From Clostridia bacterium (lineage in GTDB: Bacteria; Bacillota; Clostridia; Oscillospirales; Acutalibacteraceae): a stretch of DNA of 42,583 bases. This document shows, one piece after another, positions 15,643 through 24,308 of the stretch. The translations under genes were made by a program, and so were the position numbers. The stretch is taken from NCBI GenBank assembly GCA_017440755.1, contig JAFSGP010000013.1, positions 1 to 42,583 on the forward strand, written 5' to 3'. The notes under the pieces were generated by a model that saw nothing but the letters and a program-made list of their open reading frames with translations, was not told where the DNA came from and ran no database searches. Within the stretch, counting starts at the first letter, position 1. Every line of letters starts with the position of its first letter.

Positions 15643-16503
15643 ATGCAGAAGATACATTGGAAAAATCTGGTTATGCTCACAATAGCCGGTATCATCAACG
15701 CCATCGGCGTGACAATGTTTCTGGCACCTGTCAAGCTGTACGACAGCGGCATCTCCGGCACCTCTATGCTGCTGGGACAGGTCACCCCCCTTTCCCTGTC
15801 GGTGTTTCTGCTGGTGCTCAACGTGCCTCTTTTCCTATACGGCATGAAAAAGCAGGGGAAGCTGTTCACCTTTTACGCGATTTATGCCGTCGCCATCTAT
15901 TCTTTGGTCTCCTGGCTGATTGTGGACGTGTTGCCGGTGGACGTGAGCTTCGCCTCCCCCTTGGCGGAGCAGGACCTGCTGCTGTGTGCCCTGTTCGGCG
16001 GTCTTATCTCGGGTATCGGCAGCGGCTTGGCCATTCGCTTTGGCGGAGCAATGGACGGCATTGAGGTAATGGCGGTGATTTTCGCCAAGCGGTTGGGGCT
16101 ATCCGTGGGCACCTTTGTGATGCTCTATAACGTGGTACTGTACGTTCTGTGCGGCGTACTGGTGCACAGCTGGATACTGCCGCTGTACTCCATTATCGCC
16201 TATGCCGCGGCGCTGAAAACCGTGGACTTCATCGTGGAGGGCTTCGACCGTTCCAAATGCGCCATCATCGTCACCGAGCAGCCGCAGGAGATTTGCGCCG
16301 CCCTCTCCGCCGCCTTCGAGAGCGGCACCACCCGTGTGGAAGCCCGTGGCGGCTATTCCTACGCCCCGAAAACCATGGTGTATTTCGTGGTCAACCGCTT
16401 CCAGGTGGCCCGTATGAAAGCGTTGGTGCACGACATCGACCCCACCGCCTACATCATCATCAGCGAGGTGGCGGACGTTTTCTCCGCTAACGTGAATAAG
16501 TAA
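15643..16503 (+). CDS. YitT family membrane protein (DUF161 + DUF2179)
   Basis: 286 residues. Five to six membrane helices occupy ~8-200 (GIINAIGVTMFLAPVKLYDSGISGTSML is the family signature). A C-terminal cytoplasmic DUF2179 domain (~210-286) has the typical TRVEARGGYS and VVNRFQVARMKALVHDIDPTAYIIISEVADVFS. The biochemical role of the family is not established. GGAGG lies 5 nt before the ATG, and a terminator follows. Confidence 0.92.
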   Translation: MQKIHWKNLVMLTIAGIINAIGVTMFLAPVKLYDSGISGTSMLLGQVTPLSLSVFLLVLNVPLFLYGMKKQGKLFTFYAIYAVAIYSLVSWLIVDVLPVDVSFASPLAEQDLLLCALFGGLISGIGSGLAIRFGGAMDGIEVMAVIFAKRLGLSVGTFVMLYNVVLYVLCGVLVHSWILPLYSIIAYAAALKTVDFIVEGFDRSKCAIIVTEQPQEICAALSAAFESGTTRVEARGGYSYAPKTMVYFVVNRFQVARMKALVHDIDPTAYIIISEVADVFSANVNK

Positions 16504-16519
16504 TATTTGTAAAAGAAAC

Positions 16520-16548
16520 AGCCGATGGCAGATGCCATCGGCTATTTT
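16520..16548. terminator. Bidirectional terminator between yitT-like gene and sigA
   Basis: An 11-bp stem (16520-16530 with 16533-16543) between two convergent genes, with TTTTT on the plus side and GTTTCTTTT on the minus side. Confidence 0.88.
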
Positions 16549-16555
16549 TAATCTC

Positions 16556-17755
16556 TTAATCCAAGAAATCCTTCAGCTTCTTGCTGCGGCTGGGGTGACG
16601 GAGCTTGCGCAGTGCCTTCGCCTCAATCTGGCGGATACGCTCACGGGTGACGTCGAACTCCTTACCCACCTCTTCCAAGGTGCGGGGACGACCGTCCTCC
16701 AGACCAAAGCGCAGGCGAAGCACCTTCGCCTCGCGGTCGGTAAGGGAGCTGAGAACCTCCTCCAGCTGCTCCTTGAGCAGGGTGTGGGAGGCGGCATCGG
16801 CAGGGGCTGGGGCATCGTCGTCGGGAATGAAGTCGCCCAAGTGGCTATCCTCCTCCTCACCGATGGGGGTCTCCAGAGAAACAGGCTCCTGCGCCACGCG
16901 CATAATCTCCCGCACCTTATCCACCGGCATCGCCAGCTCGTCCGCAATCTCCTCGGCGGTAGGCTCGTGACCGTTCTTGTGCAGCAGTTGGCTGGAAATC
17001 TTCTTCACCTTATTGATGGTCTCCACCATATGAACAGGGATACGAATGGTGCGTGCCTGGTCGGCAATGGCGCGGGTAATCGCCTGCCGAATCCACCAAG
17101 TTGCGTAGGTAGAGAACTTGAAGCCCTTGGTGTAGTCGAACTTCTCCACCGCCTTAATCAGACCCAGATTGCCCTCCTGAATCAAATCCAGGAACTGCAT
17201 GCCGCGACCCACGTACCGCTTGGCGATGCTGACCACCAGACGAAGGTTCGCCTCGCTGAGCCGCTTTTTGGCATTGTCGTCCCCCTCAATGATGCGCATA
17301 GCCAGCGCGGTTTCTTCCTCAGGGGTGAGCAACGGCACGCGACCGATTTCCTTCAGATACACCTTGACGGGGTCGTCGATAGCCACCTGCTCGGTGGTGA
17401 CGTTGTCCTCGGTTTCCTCCGTGTCTGTGGTTTCAAGGCTAAAATCCAAATCCTCCAGCGACACGTTGGCGAAATCGTCCACCACCTGAATGCTGTTGGC
17501 CTCCAACTGCTCGTACAGCTTGTCCATCTGCTCGGGGTCGAAGTCAAACTGCTCCATGGCGTCCATGATTTCCTGCGCGGTGAGCTTACCCTTGCTGCGG
17601 CCCAGCTCCACCAGCTCGGTAATCATCGTGTTTTTATCCTTGCGGACGGGAGGAGTATCCAGCTCGTCCAGCTCCTCCGCCTCGTTCTCGGCGGCGGTGT
17701 CAACAGGCTGTATCGCTTCCAGCTCCTCGGGAGGGGTCACTTTTTTCTTGCTCAT
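16556..17755 (-). CDS. sigA: Primary RNA polymerase sigma factor SigA (RpoD)
   Basis: 399 residues. An acidic N-terminal region 1.1 is followed by region 1.2 ([17 protein letters not shown]) and the highly conserved region 2 ([48 protein letters not shown]). Region 3 starts after VHMVETINK. Region 4 contains the HTH ([24 protein letters not shown]). It is the housekeeping sigma factor, and the many TTGACA/TATAAT promoters in the window fit it. Of two close ATGs, 17755 is chosen because AAAGGA is 9 nt upstream; it is too close to the ATG at 17764. Last gene of dgt-dnaG-sigA. Confidence 0.97.
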   Translation of the reverse strand: MSKKKVTPPEELEAIQPVDTAAENEAEELDELDTPPVRKDKNTMITELVELGRSKGKLTAQEIMDAMEQFDFDPEQMDKLYEQLEANSIQVVDDFANVSLEDLDFSLETTDTEETEDNVTTEQVAIDDPVKVYLKEIGRVPLLTPEEETALAMRIIEGDDNAKKRLSEANLRLVVSIAKRYVGRGMQFLDLIQEGNLGLIKAVEKFDYTKGFKFSTYATWWIRQAITRAIADQARTIRIPVHMVETINKVKKISSQLLHKNGHEPTAEEIADELAMPVDKVREIMRVAQEPVSLETPIGEEEDSHLGDFIPDDDAPAPADAASHTLLKEQLEEVLSSLTDREAKVLRLRFGLEDGRPRTLEEVGKEFDVTRERIRQIEAKALRKLRHPSRSKKLKDFLD

Positions 17756-17802
17756 ATGGTCCATTCCTTTCTTTTATGGGTGGGGTAGGTGTTTACCGTC
17801 CC

Positions 17803-19566
17803 TTATTTTTTCGTTTTACGAGCGCGCAGGGCGTCCAGCATGCTCTGAATATCCTCGTCGGAGGCCTCTGCAGGGTTATCCATATGCCGCAGGGCATGCT
17901 CCTCGCGAATAATGGCGGCATAGCCCGCCACGTCCTCGGCGGACACGGCCCGCTCGCGGGCGTCCCGCACCATACGGGAAATATACGCCATGCCGTCCTC
18001 GTCATAATCCGCCGCCAGAAACGCCAGCTCCACCAGCAAGCCTTGCCGCTCGCGGTCCAGCAGACGGGTGTACAGCTGACGATTGAAGGAGGTGGTCATC
18101 TGCTCCGGTGAGAGGGTAGCGCGCACCTGCTTGATGTAATCGGGGTGGAGAATGAGGGTGCCCAGCAGACTTTCCTCTGCGCCTGCCGCCCGCGGGCGGG
18201 CAATCGCCTCGGGGTTGACCTGCCGCAGCTCCTTATTCTCCTGTCGCACCAGATTGGGCAACTGCTGCTTACGGGAAGCCCGCTGCTGACGGCGACGGGT
18301 GGAGTCAATCTCCTGCAAAATTGCGTCCTTGGAAATGGACAGCATCTCGCTGAGCCGCCCCGCATACACGTCCCGCTCCACAGGGCTGTCCAGCCCCGCC
18401 AGCACCTTGGCCGCTTCCTTAAAATACGCTAACTTGCCGTCGGGGGTGAGAATACTATGGGTCTTGCCAATCTCCAGCAGCCGATATTCCACCGCGTTGG
18501 CGGACCGCTCCAGCAACAGCTTAAACGCGGCGGCGCCGTTATTCTTAATAAACTCGTCAGGGTCCTTGCCATCGGGAATGGTGACCACCTTCACGTCCAG
18601 ACCCGTGCGACGCAGATTGTCAATGGCGCGCTTGGTGGCCTTTTGCCCCGCGCCGTCGGCGTCGAAAATCAAATTAATCTTGTCCGCATAGCGAGCAATC
18701 AGCTGCATCTGCTCCTCGGGGAAGGAGGTACCCAGCGCCGCCACCGTGTTGGTAAATCCCGCCTGATGCATGGCGATAACGTCCATATACCCCTCGCAGA
18801 GGTTCAGCTCCCGCCCCGCATTCTTAGCAAAATTCAGCGCGAACAGGTTGCGGCTCTTGCTGAAAGCCAGCGTGCTCTCGGTGTTGATATACTTCGGCTT
18901 GGAATCGTCCAACACGCGCCCGCCGAAGCCTACCACGTTGCCGCGAATGTCGATAATCGGTATCATCGCTCGATTACGGAACACGTCGTAGACGCCGCCG
19001 TTGCGACCGCGGGCGGCGAGGAATGCCGCTATCAGCTCCTCGTCCTTAAATCCTTTGGCGCGCAACCCCTTGAGCAGGTAGTCCCACCCCGCCGGCGCGA
19101 AGCCCAGTCCAAAATGCTTAATGGTGGCATCGGTGTAGCCGCGGCGGTGGTAATAATCCAGCGCCACCTGCCCCTCGGGACGGTAGAGGGCGGCGTGGTA
19201 CAGACGCGCCGCCTCGCGGTTTGCCTCTAATATCCGCAGCCGCAGGCGGGAGGTCTGGTCGTTCTCCTGCCGATTCTCCGGCATGCGCATGCCTGCCCGC
19301 TCCGCCAAAAAGCGGACCGCGTCCATATAGTCTAAATTCTCAATCCGCTTAATAAAGGTGATGACGTCGCCGCCCGCTCCGCAACCGAAGCAGTAGAAGG
19401 ACGACGTTTCGGGATACAGGTTAAACGAGGCGGTCTTTTCCCCGTGGAAGGGGCAAAGCCCCACCAAGTTCCGTCCGCGGCGCTTCATTCCCACGTAGCC
19501 GGAGACTACGCTTTCAATATCGTTTTTTGCCAACAGTTCCTGCAGGAAACTATCCGGTAACGCCAC
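17803..19566 (-). CDS. dnaG: DNA primase DnaG
   Basis: 587 residues. The CHC2 zinc finger uses Cys38, His41, Cys59 and Cys62. The central catalytic core has the TOPRIM motifs LCEGYMDVIAM and LIFDADGAGQKA, and a C-terminal helicase-binding domain follows. It makes RNA primers at the replication fork together with DnaB. The start is taken as GTG at 19566 (peptide MALPDSFLQEL) because GGAGGGG lies ~7 nt upstream; a TTG at 19590 would add eight residues without support. It sits 36 bp after dgt and 47 bp before sigA, a macromolecular-synthesis operon lacking rpsU. Confidence 0.97.
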   Translation of the reverse strand: MALPDSFLQELLAKNDIESVVSGYVGMKRRGRNLVGLCPFHGEKTASFNLYPETSSFYCFGCGAGGDVITFIKRIENLDYMDAVRFLAERAGMRMPENRQENDQTSRLRLRILEANREAARLYHAALYRPEGQVALDYYHRRGYTDATIKHFGLGFAPAGWDYLLKGLRAKGFKDEELIAAFLAARGRNGGVYDVFRNRAMIPIIDIRGNVVGFGGRVLDDSKPKYINTESTLAFSKSRNLFALNFAKNAGRELNLCEGYMDVIAMHQAGFTNTVAALGTSFPEEQMQLIARYADKINLIFDADGAGQKATKRAIDNLRRTGLDVKVVTIPDGKDPDEFIKNNGAAAFKLLLERSANAVEYRLLEIGKTHSILTPDGKLAYFKEAAKVLAGLDSPVERDVYAGRLSEMLSISKDAILQEIDSTRRRQQRASRKQQLPNLVRQENKELRQVNPEAIARPRAAGAEESLLGTLILHPDYIKQVRATLSPEQMTTSFNRQLYTRLLDRERQGLLVELAFLAADYDEDGMAYISRMVRDARERAVSAEDVAGYAAIIREEHALRHMDNPAEASDEDIQSMLDALRARKTKK

Positions 19567-19602
19567 GCAAGACCCCTCCTTTCCTAACAAATTCCTTCTC
19601 GG

Positions 19603-20613
19603 TCAGCGCAACACCATCGCCCAACCGCGGGGGATATACAATTCGTGGTACATCTCCAGCGCAAAATTATCCGTCATACCCGCCACATAGTCGCAGACCG
19701 CGCGGGCGGTGCCATCCTGCTCCCGAATGAGAGCATATTCCTCCGGCAGTTGGTCGGGGTTATTCATATAATGGGCGAAAATTGCCGAAATCATACCGTC
19801 CACCTTGCTCTCCTCGGTTTTGGCACGGGAGTTGAGGTAGAGATAGTCGTACATAAAGGTATGTAATTCCTGAAAATAGGGTTCCACCGACGGGTCCATG
19901 GTGATTTTGTCCCCGCTGGCGCAAATCATGGCGGACACCATGGTATCAATGCGGGCGGTGGTGCTGTCCCCTAAGTGCATATGCAATTCCAGCGGGATAT
20001 CGTCCTCCCGCAGCACGTCTGCGCGAATGGCATCGTCCATATCGTGGTTAACGTAGGCAATCTTGTCCGCCCAACGAACAATCTGCCCCTCTAAGGTGGC
20101 CGCCTCTTCCCCCTTGGTGTGGTGCAGGATACCGTCCCGCACCTCCCAGGTAAGGTTAAGCCCCCGCCCTGTATTTTCCAGCCGTTCTACCACGCGCACG
20201 CTCTGCTCATAGTGACGGAAGCCACCCTCCATACAGCGGTTGAGGCATCGCTCTCCCGCGTGACCGAAGGGGGTGTGCCCCAAATCGTGGGCCAACGCAA
20301 TAGCCTCGGTCAGGTCCTCGTTGAGCCGCAGGGCGCGGGCGATGGTGCGGGCTATCTGCGCCACCTCCAGCGTGTGGGTCAGGCGGGTGCGATAGTGGTC
20401 CCCCTCCGGCGCCAGAAACACCTGTGTCTTATGCTTTAGGCGGCGAAAAGACTTGCAGTGCAACACCCTGTCCCTGTCCCGCTGATAGGCGGTGCGATAG
20501 GGACTGGGCTGCTCCGACCGTTCCCGACCGCGGCTCTCGTCCGCAAATGCTGCATAGGGAGCGAGGATTTGATGCTCCACCTCTTCCCAGTGTCTGACTG
20601 TCTGTAACGCCAT
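19603..20613 (-). CDS. dgt: dGTP triphosphohydrolase-like HD protein
   Basis: 336 residues. HD-domain ligands: RLTHTLEVAQIA (His), AIALAHDLGHTPFGHAGE (His-Asp) and YVNHDMDD (Asp), with the characteristic FRRLKHKTQVF upstream. These proteins hydrolyse dGTP or other dNTPs to the nucleoside and triphosphate and help balance dNTP pools. The start 20613 follows AAGGAGGTG; the frame continues upstream without an SD. Placement in front of dnaG-sigA is recurrent in Clostridia. No convincing promoter was found in 20614-20720. Confidence 0.92.
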   Translation of the reverse strand: MALQTVRHWEEVEHQILAPYAAFADESRGRERSEQPSPYRTAYQRDRDRVLHCKSFRRLKHKTQVFLAPEGDHYRTRLTHTLEVAQIARTIARALRLNEDLTEAIALAHDLGHTPFGHAGERCLNRCMEGGFRHYEQSVRVVERLENTGRGLNLTWEVRDGILHHTKGEEAATLEGQIVRWADKIAYVNHDMDDAIRADVLREDDIPLELHMHLGDSTTARIDTMVSAMICASGDKITMDPSVEPYFQELHTFMYDYLYLNSRAKTEESKVDGMISAIFAHYMNNPDQLPEEYALIREQDGTARAVCDYVAGMTDNFALEMYHELYIPRGWAMVLR

Positions 20614-20721
20614 AGAGCGCACCTCCTTTTCGCTTTCTAATAAGTTATACGCAGAAAAAAGCAAAAATCCTGCTTCTTTCGCGAAAAAAGTTTGTTTTTT
20701 TGCGTTTTTTTATAAAAAAGA

Positions 20722-20742
20722 GGCGGAACGGTGCGTTCCGCC
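20722..20742 (-). terminator. Terminator of the YigZ-like gene
   Basis: A 9-bp GC stem GGCGGAACG / CGTTCCGCC (20722-20730 with 20734-20742), followed on the minus strand by TCTTTTTTA. Confidence 0.85.
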
Positions 20743-20750
20743 GTCAGTTT

Positions 20751-21389
20751 TCATCTTTTTACGGGATGAGCAACCCGCTTCTCCCCTATGAAGGTGGGGG
20801 AAAGCCGTCCCGCGCTGCGGTCGGTCAGCGCCGCCTCCAAGGCGCCTCGCCCCTCTTTGGGCAGGCAGAACTCCACCGTCACCGCCTCGCCGAAGCGGGT
20901 ATCGGTAACCGTTGCCCCATGCTCCGCCAGCAGAGCGGGAATATAGCCGTACTGAGCATAGTCGCAGGTGATCTCCCCTATCAAGGAAAGACGCATCTCC
21001 ACAACGCCGGCGGCATCTACCGCTATCTTGGCGCCATGGGAGTAGGCGCGTACCAACCCACCGCCGCCCAACAGAATGCCGCCGAAATAGCGGGTCACCA
21101 CCACCACGCAGTCGGTGAGCCCCTCCTTGCGCAGCACGTCCAGCACGGGAATGCCTGCGGTTCCCTGAGGTTCCCCGTCGTCGGAAAAGCGGCAGAGATT
21201 GCCCCCGTCCAGCACGTAGGCGTATACGTTATGCTTGGCGTCCCAGTAGGTCTTGCACCGCTCGCGGATAAAGGCCTGCGCCTCCTCCTCCGTCTTGACA
21301 GGGCGAATGGCGCCGATAAAGCGGGAACGCTTTTCGGTGAACTCGTCCACCGCCTCGGCGGCGATGGTTAAATAGCTATCGGCGGACAC
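20751..21389 (-). CDS. YigZ / IMPACT family protein
   Basis: 212 residues. The UPF0029 N-terminal domain shows the signature SRFIGAIRPVKTEEEAQAFI, HNVYAYVL, SDDGEPQGTAG and VVVTRYFGGILLGGGGLVRAY. A C-terminal DUF1949 domain follows (~140-200). The family is widespread and linked to translation regulation in eukaryotes; the bacterial role is not settled. GTG at 21389 is fixed by GAGGAGGTG. The gene begins shortly after the L31 terminator with no clear promoter of its own, so it may depend on read-through. Confidence 0.93.
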   Translation of the reverse strand: MSADSYLTIAAEAVDEFTEKRSRFIGAIRPVKTEEEAQAFIRERCKTYWDAKHNVYAYVLDGGNLCRFSDDGEPQGTAGIPVLDVLRKEGLTDCVVVVTRYFGGILLGGGGLVRAYSHGAKIAVDAAGVVEMRLSLIGEITCDYAQYGYIPALLAEHGATVTDTRFGEAVTVEFCLPKEGRGALEAALTDRSAGRLSPTFIGEKRVAHPVKR

Positions 21390-21429
21390 AGCCCCACCTC
21401 CTCAGGATATCGGATAAAAGACGAGAAAA

Positions 21430-21452
21430 GGCAGTGCAAATATTGCACTGCC
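21430..21452 (-). terminator. Terminator of rpmE
   Basis: A 10-bp stem GGCAGTGCAA / TTGCACTGCC (21430-21439 with 21443-21452) with a 3-nt loop and TTTTCT tail on the minus strand. Confidence 0.85.
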
Positions 21453-21468
21453 GTCGGATACGCATACC

Positions 21469-21678
21469 TTATTTCTCGGTGGTCAGACCAAAACGCTTGT
21501 TGAAGCGGTCCACACGGCCGCCGGCATCGTTCAGCTTCTGCTTGCCGGTGAAGAAAGGATGGCACTTGGAACAAATTTCCACACGGATATCCTTCTTGGT
21601 GGAACCGGTAGCGATCACATTACCGCAGGCACAGGTGATGGTGGTCTGCTCATAATTGGGATGCAGATTCTCTTTCAT
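21469..21678 (-). CDS. rpmE: 50S ribosomal protein L31 (zinc-binding form)
   Basis: 69 residues, the normal length. Cys16, Cys18, Cys36 and Cys39 are the zinc ligands of the C+ type of L31; the core [15 protein letters not shown] is invariant in the family. Start 21678 has GAGGTGACAAGA upstream; the longer frame overlaps the promoter. Monocistronic or read through into the YigZ-like gene. Confidence 0.97.
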   Translation of the reverse strand: MKENLHPNYEQTTITCACGNVIATGSTKKDIRVEICSKCHPFFTGKQKLNDAGGRVDRFNKRFGLTTEK

Positions 21679-21717
21679 TCTTGTCACCTCTTTCGGAAAC
21701 CATAGATTAACGGATAG

Positions 21718-21746
21718 ACTATACCACATTCCCCGCAAAAAAGCAA
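21718..21746 (-). promoter_or_regulatory. Promoter of rpmE
   Basis: On the minus strand TTGCTT (21741-21746), a 17-bp spacer ending TGG, and TATAGT (21718-21723). Confidence 0.75.
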
Positions 21747-21799
21747 GTGGTAAATGTAATTTTTTTCGAATTTTCCAAAAATGTCAAAAATAAGGTGAG

Positions 21800-21831
21800 A
21801 AAAACCGCCGATGAAACCATCGGCGGTTTTT
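21800..21831 (-). terminator. Terminator of secD-secF
   Basis: A 14-bp stem (21800-21813 with 21818-21831) with a 4-nt loop and T-run, 12 bp past the secF stop. Confidence 0.9.
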
Positions 21832-21843
21832 GAAAAGCGCAAA

Positions 21844-22755
21844 TTACTTCTTGGCAGCCTTCTTTTCCTTACGCTCCATCCAGCGCACCCAGATGGGACC
21901 GCTGAGGAAGATGGAAGAGTAGCTACCGGAAACAGCACCGAACAGCATCGGCAGAGCGAAGCTGATGATGGAATCCACGTGCATAACCAGCGCCACAACC
22001 AGCACCGTGGCAATAGCCAGACAGGTGGTGACGGTGGTGACGATGGTACGGCGCATGCAGTGATGCAGAGACTCGTTGACCACGTCAGCCAGCGGCGCAT
22101 CGCTGCGACGGCGCAGGGTACGCACACGGTCGAAGATAACGATGGTATCATTCAGGGAGTAGCCCAGAATGGTCAGCATAACCGCCACAAAGTTATCGTT
22201 CAGGTCGATGCGGAAGATCACAAAGGTGAAGTAAACGATCAGCAGGTCGTGCAGCAGCGCAATCAGCGCAGACACAGCGGCAGGGATACCGCCGATCTTG
22301 CGGAAACGCAGACCCACGTACACCACCAGCAGCACCGCCGCGAACGCCAACGCAATCAGGCAGCGCAGCAGGAACTTAGCGCCCATCGTGGCAGATAGCG
22401 TGTTGGAGCTGAAAGACTCCATCTTGTTGTCCTTATAGTCCTTCTCGATAACCTTCGCCAAATCCTGCTTCTGCTCGGTGGTAACGGTACCGGGCAGGGT
22501 GATGGTGACAACCTTCGCGTTGTTCACCTCGTCAAAGGCCAGCTTGGCGTCGTTACCCAGCGCCTTTTTCGCGGCGGTGGACAGGGCATCCAAATCGGGG
22601 GCAGTCTCGTAGCTGTAACGAATGACCGTACCGCCCTTGAAGGACACGTCCATGTTGGTGCCGAAGATTACGTTGACGGCTACACCCACCAGCATAATCG
22701 CCAGAGAGATAATCAGAGCGCGCTTTAAATTAGCGACAAAATCATACTTTCTCAT
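21844..22755 (-). CDS. secF: Protein translocase subunit SecF
   Basis: 303 residues, six membrane helices with a large exported loop after the first. Signature segments are MDVSFKGGTVIRY (~35-47) and LNDTIVIFDRVRTL (~205-218). SecF works with SecD and SecYEG, using the proton-motive force in late preprotein translocation. Its ATG shares one base with the secD stop (TGATG). SecD and SecF are separate proteins here, unlike the fused form of Bacillus. Confidence 0.96.
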   Translation of the reverse strand: MRKYDFVANLKRALIISLAIMLVGVAVNVIFGTNMDVSFKGGTVIRYSYETAPDLDALSTAAKKALGNDAKLAFDEVNNAKVVTITLPGTVTTEQKQDLAKVIEKDYKDNKMESFSSNTLSATMGAKFLLRCLIALAFAAVLLVVYVGLRFRKIGGIPAAVSALIALLHDLLIVYFTFVIFRIDLNDNFVAVMLTILGYSLNDTIVIFDRVRTLRRRSDAPLADVVNESLHHCMRRTIVTTVTTCLAIATVLVVALVMHVDSIISFALPMLFGAVSGSYSSIFLSGPIWVRWMERKEKKAAKK

Positions 22756-24134
22756 CAGCGCTCACCTCCATACAACCAAGGCTTGCGGAACGCCTTCAGA
22801 CGGGAGACGGAGCGCAGCATCACACGGGACAGCCAAATACCCATCACAAAGTTGGTGACAACACCGATGAGCAGGGTGTAACCGAAGGAGTACACCGAGC
22901 CGGTGGTAGAAATCGGCAACCAGCTGAACAGGAAGCCGAAGACGCTGTCGGAGGAACCGAACACGCCCATCAGAACGGCCGCCACGATCAGAACGGTGAT
23001 GTTACCGTCAAAGATGGCCCAGAAGGAGTTCTTGGAACCCGCACGAATCGCGCCGTCGATGGTCTTGCCGGCGCGCAGCTCGTCACGCACGCTCTCGGCG
23101 GTGATAACGTTACAGTCCACACCGATACCGATAGACAGAATCAAACCGGCCACACCGGGCAGGGTCATGGTGAAGCTGTCGAAGATACCGAAGTAACCGG
23201 AGATGGCGGCAATGGTCAGCGCCATCTGACCGCACAGGGCGATAGCCGCCACCAAACCGGGCAGACGATAGATCACGATCATCAGCACGCACACCAGCGC
23301 CATCGCAATCACGCCGGCAACCGCCATGGCGCTCAACGCGTTGGCACCCATGGTGGGCGAGATGGAGCCCAAGCTCTTGGCCTCAATCTCGAAGGGCAGA
23401 GCACCGGAGGTGATCAGATCCGCCAGCGATTTCGCCTCTTCATAGCTCTGGGAGCCGGTAATGACCGCCTGACCGTCAGAGATGTGGCTGTTGACGGTGG
23501 GGTTGGAAATCATCTGGTCGTCCAGCCAGATAGAGATGGTGCCCTTATTGGCCGCCTGGGTCTTGGTGGCGGTGGAGAAAGCGGACTTGCCGCTGTCCTT
23601 CAGGGTCAGGGATACCACGTACTCGTAGGTGCCCTGCTCGTCTACCTGCTGGTAGCCCGCCTGGGCGGAGGCAACGTCGTTACCGTCCAGCACCTTCTTG
23701 CCGGTGGGCTTGCCCTTGTCATCGGTCTCGCTGCCGTAATAGAACGTCAGCATGGCGGTCTGGCCGATTTCGGCAACCGCCTCTTCGGGGGTTTCCTCAG
23801 AATTGGCCCAAGGGAAACGGACGATGACCTGATTGTTGGCTGCGTCCGTATAGGCCTCATAGTCGGTTATGTTCTTGCTGACCAAGCGCTGCTCGATGAT
23901 GGATTTTACAGCATCCAGCTGCTCGGTAGTGGGGTTGACATTCTCATCGGTGGGTCCGAAGGTGACATCCACACCGCCCTGGATATCGATACCCCAGCGG
24001 ATGTCGCCGACACCACGGATCACGGTATCCACACGGTCACCGTAGGTAGAGTACACGCCGAACACGGCGGTGTACGAGAACACCACGATGAGGATAGCCA
24101 CGATGAAGAATGCCCATTTAGGCGTACGCTTCAT
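22755..24134 (-). CDS. secD: Protein translocase subunit SecD
   Basis: 459 residues. Helix 1 (~10-28) is followed by a long periplasm-side domain (DIQGGVDVTF near 50; LTLKDSGKSAFSTAT; LDDQMISNP) and five C-terminal helices including ILSIGIGVDCNVITAESVRDEL and SFGYTLLIGVVTNF. Partner of SecF. Start 24134 is set by CAGGAGGTC 6-7 nt upstream; the frame runs 16 codons further without an SD. Confidence 0.96.
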   Translation of the reverse strand: MKRTPKWAFFIVAILIVVFSYTAVFGVYSTYGDRVDTVIRGVGDIRWGIDIQGGVDVTFGPTDENVNPTTEQLDAVKSIIEQRLVSKNITDYEAYTDAANNQVIVRFPWANSEETPEEAVAEIGQTAMLTFYYGSETDDKGKPTGKKVLDGNDVASAQAGYQQVDEQGTYEYVVSLTLKDSGKSAFSTATKTQAANKGTISIWLDDQMISNPTVNSHISDGQAVITGSQSYEEAKSLADLITSGALPFEIEAKSLGSISPTMGANALSAMAVAGVIAMALVCVLMIVIYRLPGLVAAIALCGQMALTIAAISGYFGIFDSFTMTLPGVAGLILSIGIGVDCNVITAESVRDELRAGKTIDGAIRAGSKNSFWAIFDGNITVLIVAAVLMGVFGSSDSVFGFLFSWLPISTTGSVYSFGYTLLIGVVTNFVMGIWLSRVMLRSVSRLKAFRKPWLYGGER

Positions 24135-24184
24135 TTGATTGACCTCCTGTTTGCTTTTGCGGCTAAAAGCCGCTTTACCCACCT

Positions 24185-24213
24185 ATTATACTCGCACTTG
24201 CCGCAAAAGTCAA
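24185..24213 (-). promoter_or_regulatory. sigma-A promoter of secD-secF
   Basis: On the minus strand TTGACT (24208-24213), 17-bp spacer and TATAAT (24185-24190). Confidence 0.9.
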
Positions 24214-24269
24214 TGAAAAGAATATAAGTCGCGGAATTATTCGGGAAAAGCCGCGACGTGACACATGAA

Positions 24270-24302
24270 AAAATCCCCCTCACACAGCGTGAGGGGGATT
24301 TT
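24270..24302 (-). terminator. Terminator of the aminotransferase gene
   Basis: A 14-bp stem (24270-24283 with 24289-24302) centred on CCCCCTCAC / GTGAGGGGG, with flanking A/T runs, just before the stop at 24309. Confidence 0.9.
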
Positions 24303-24308
24303 GCCGAC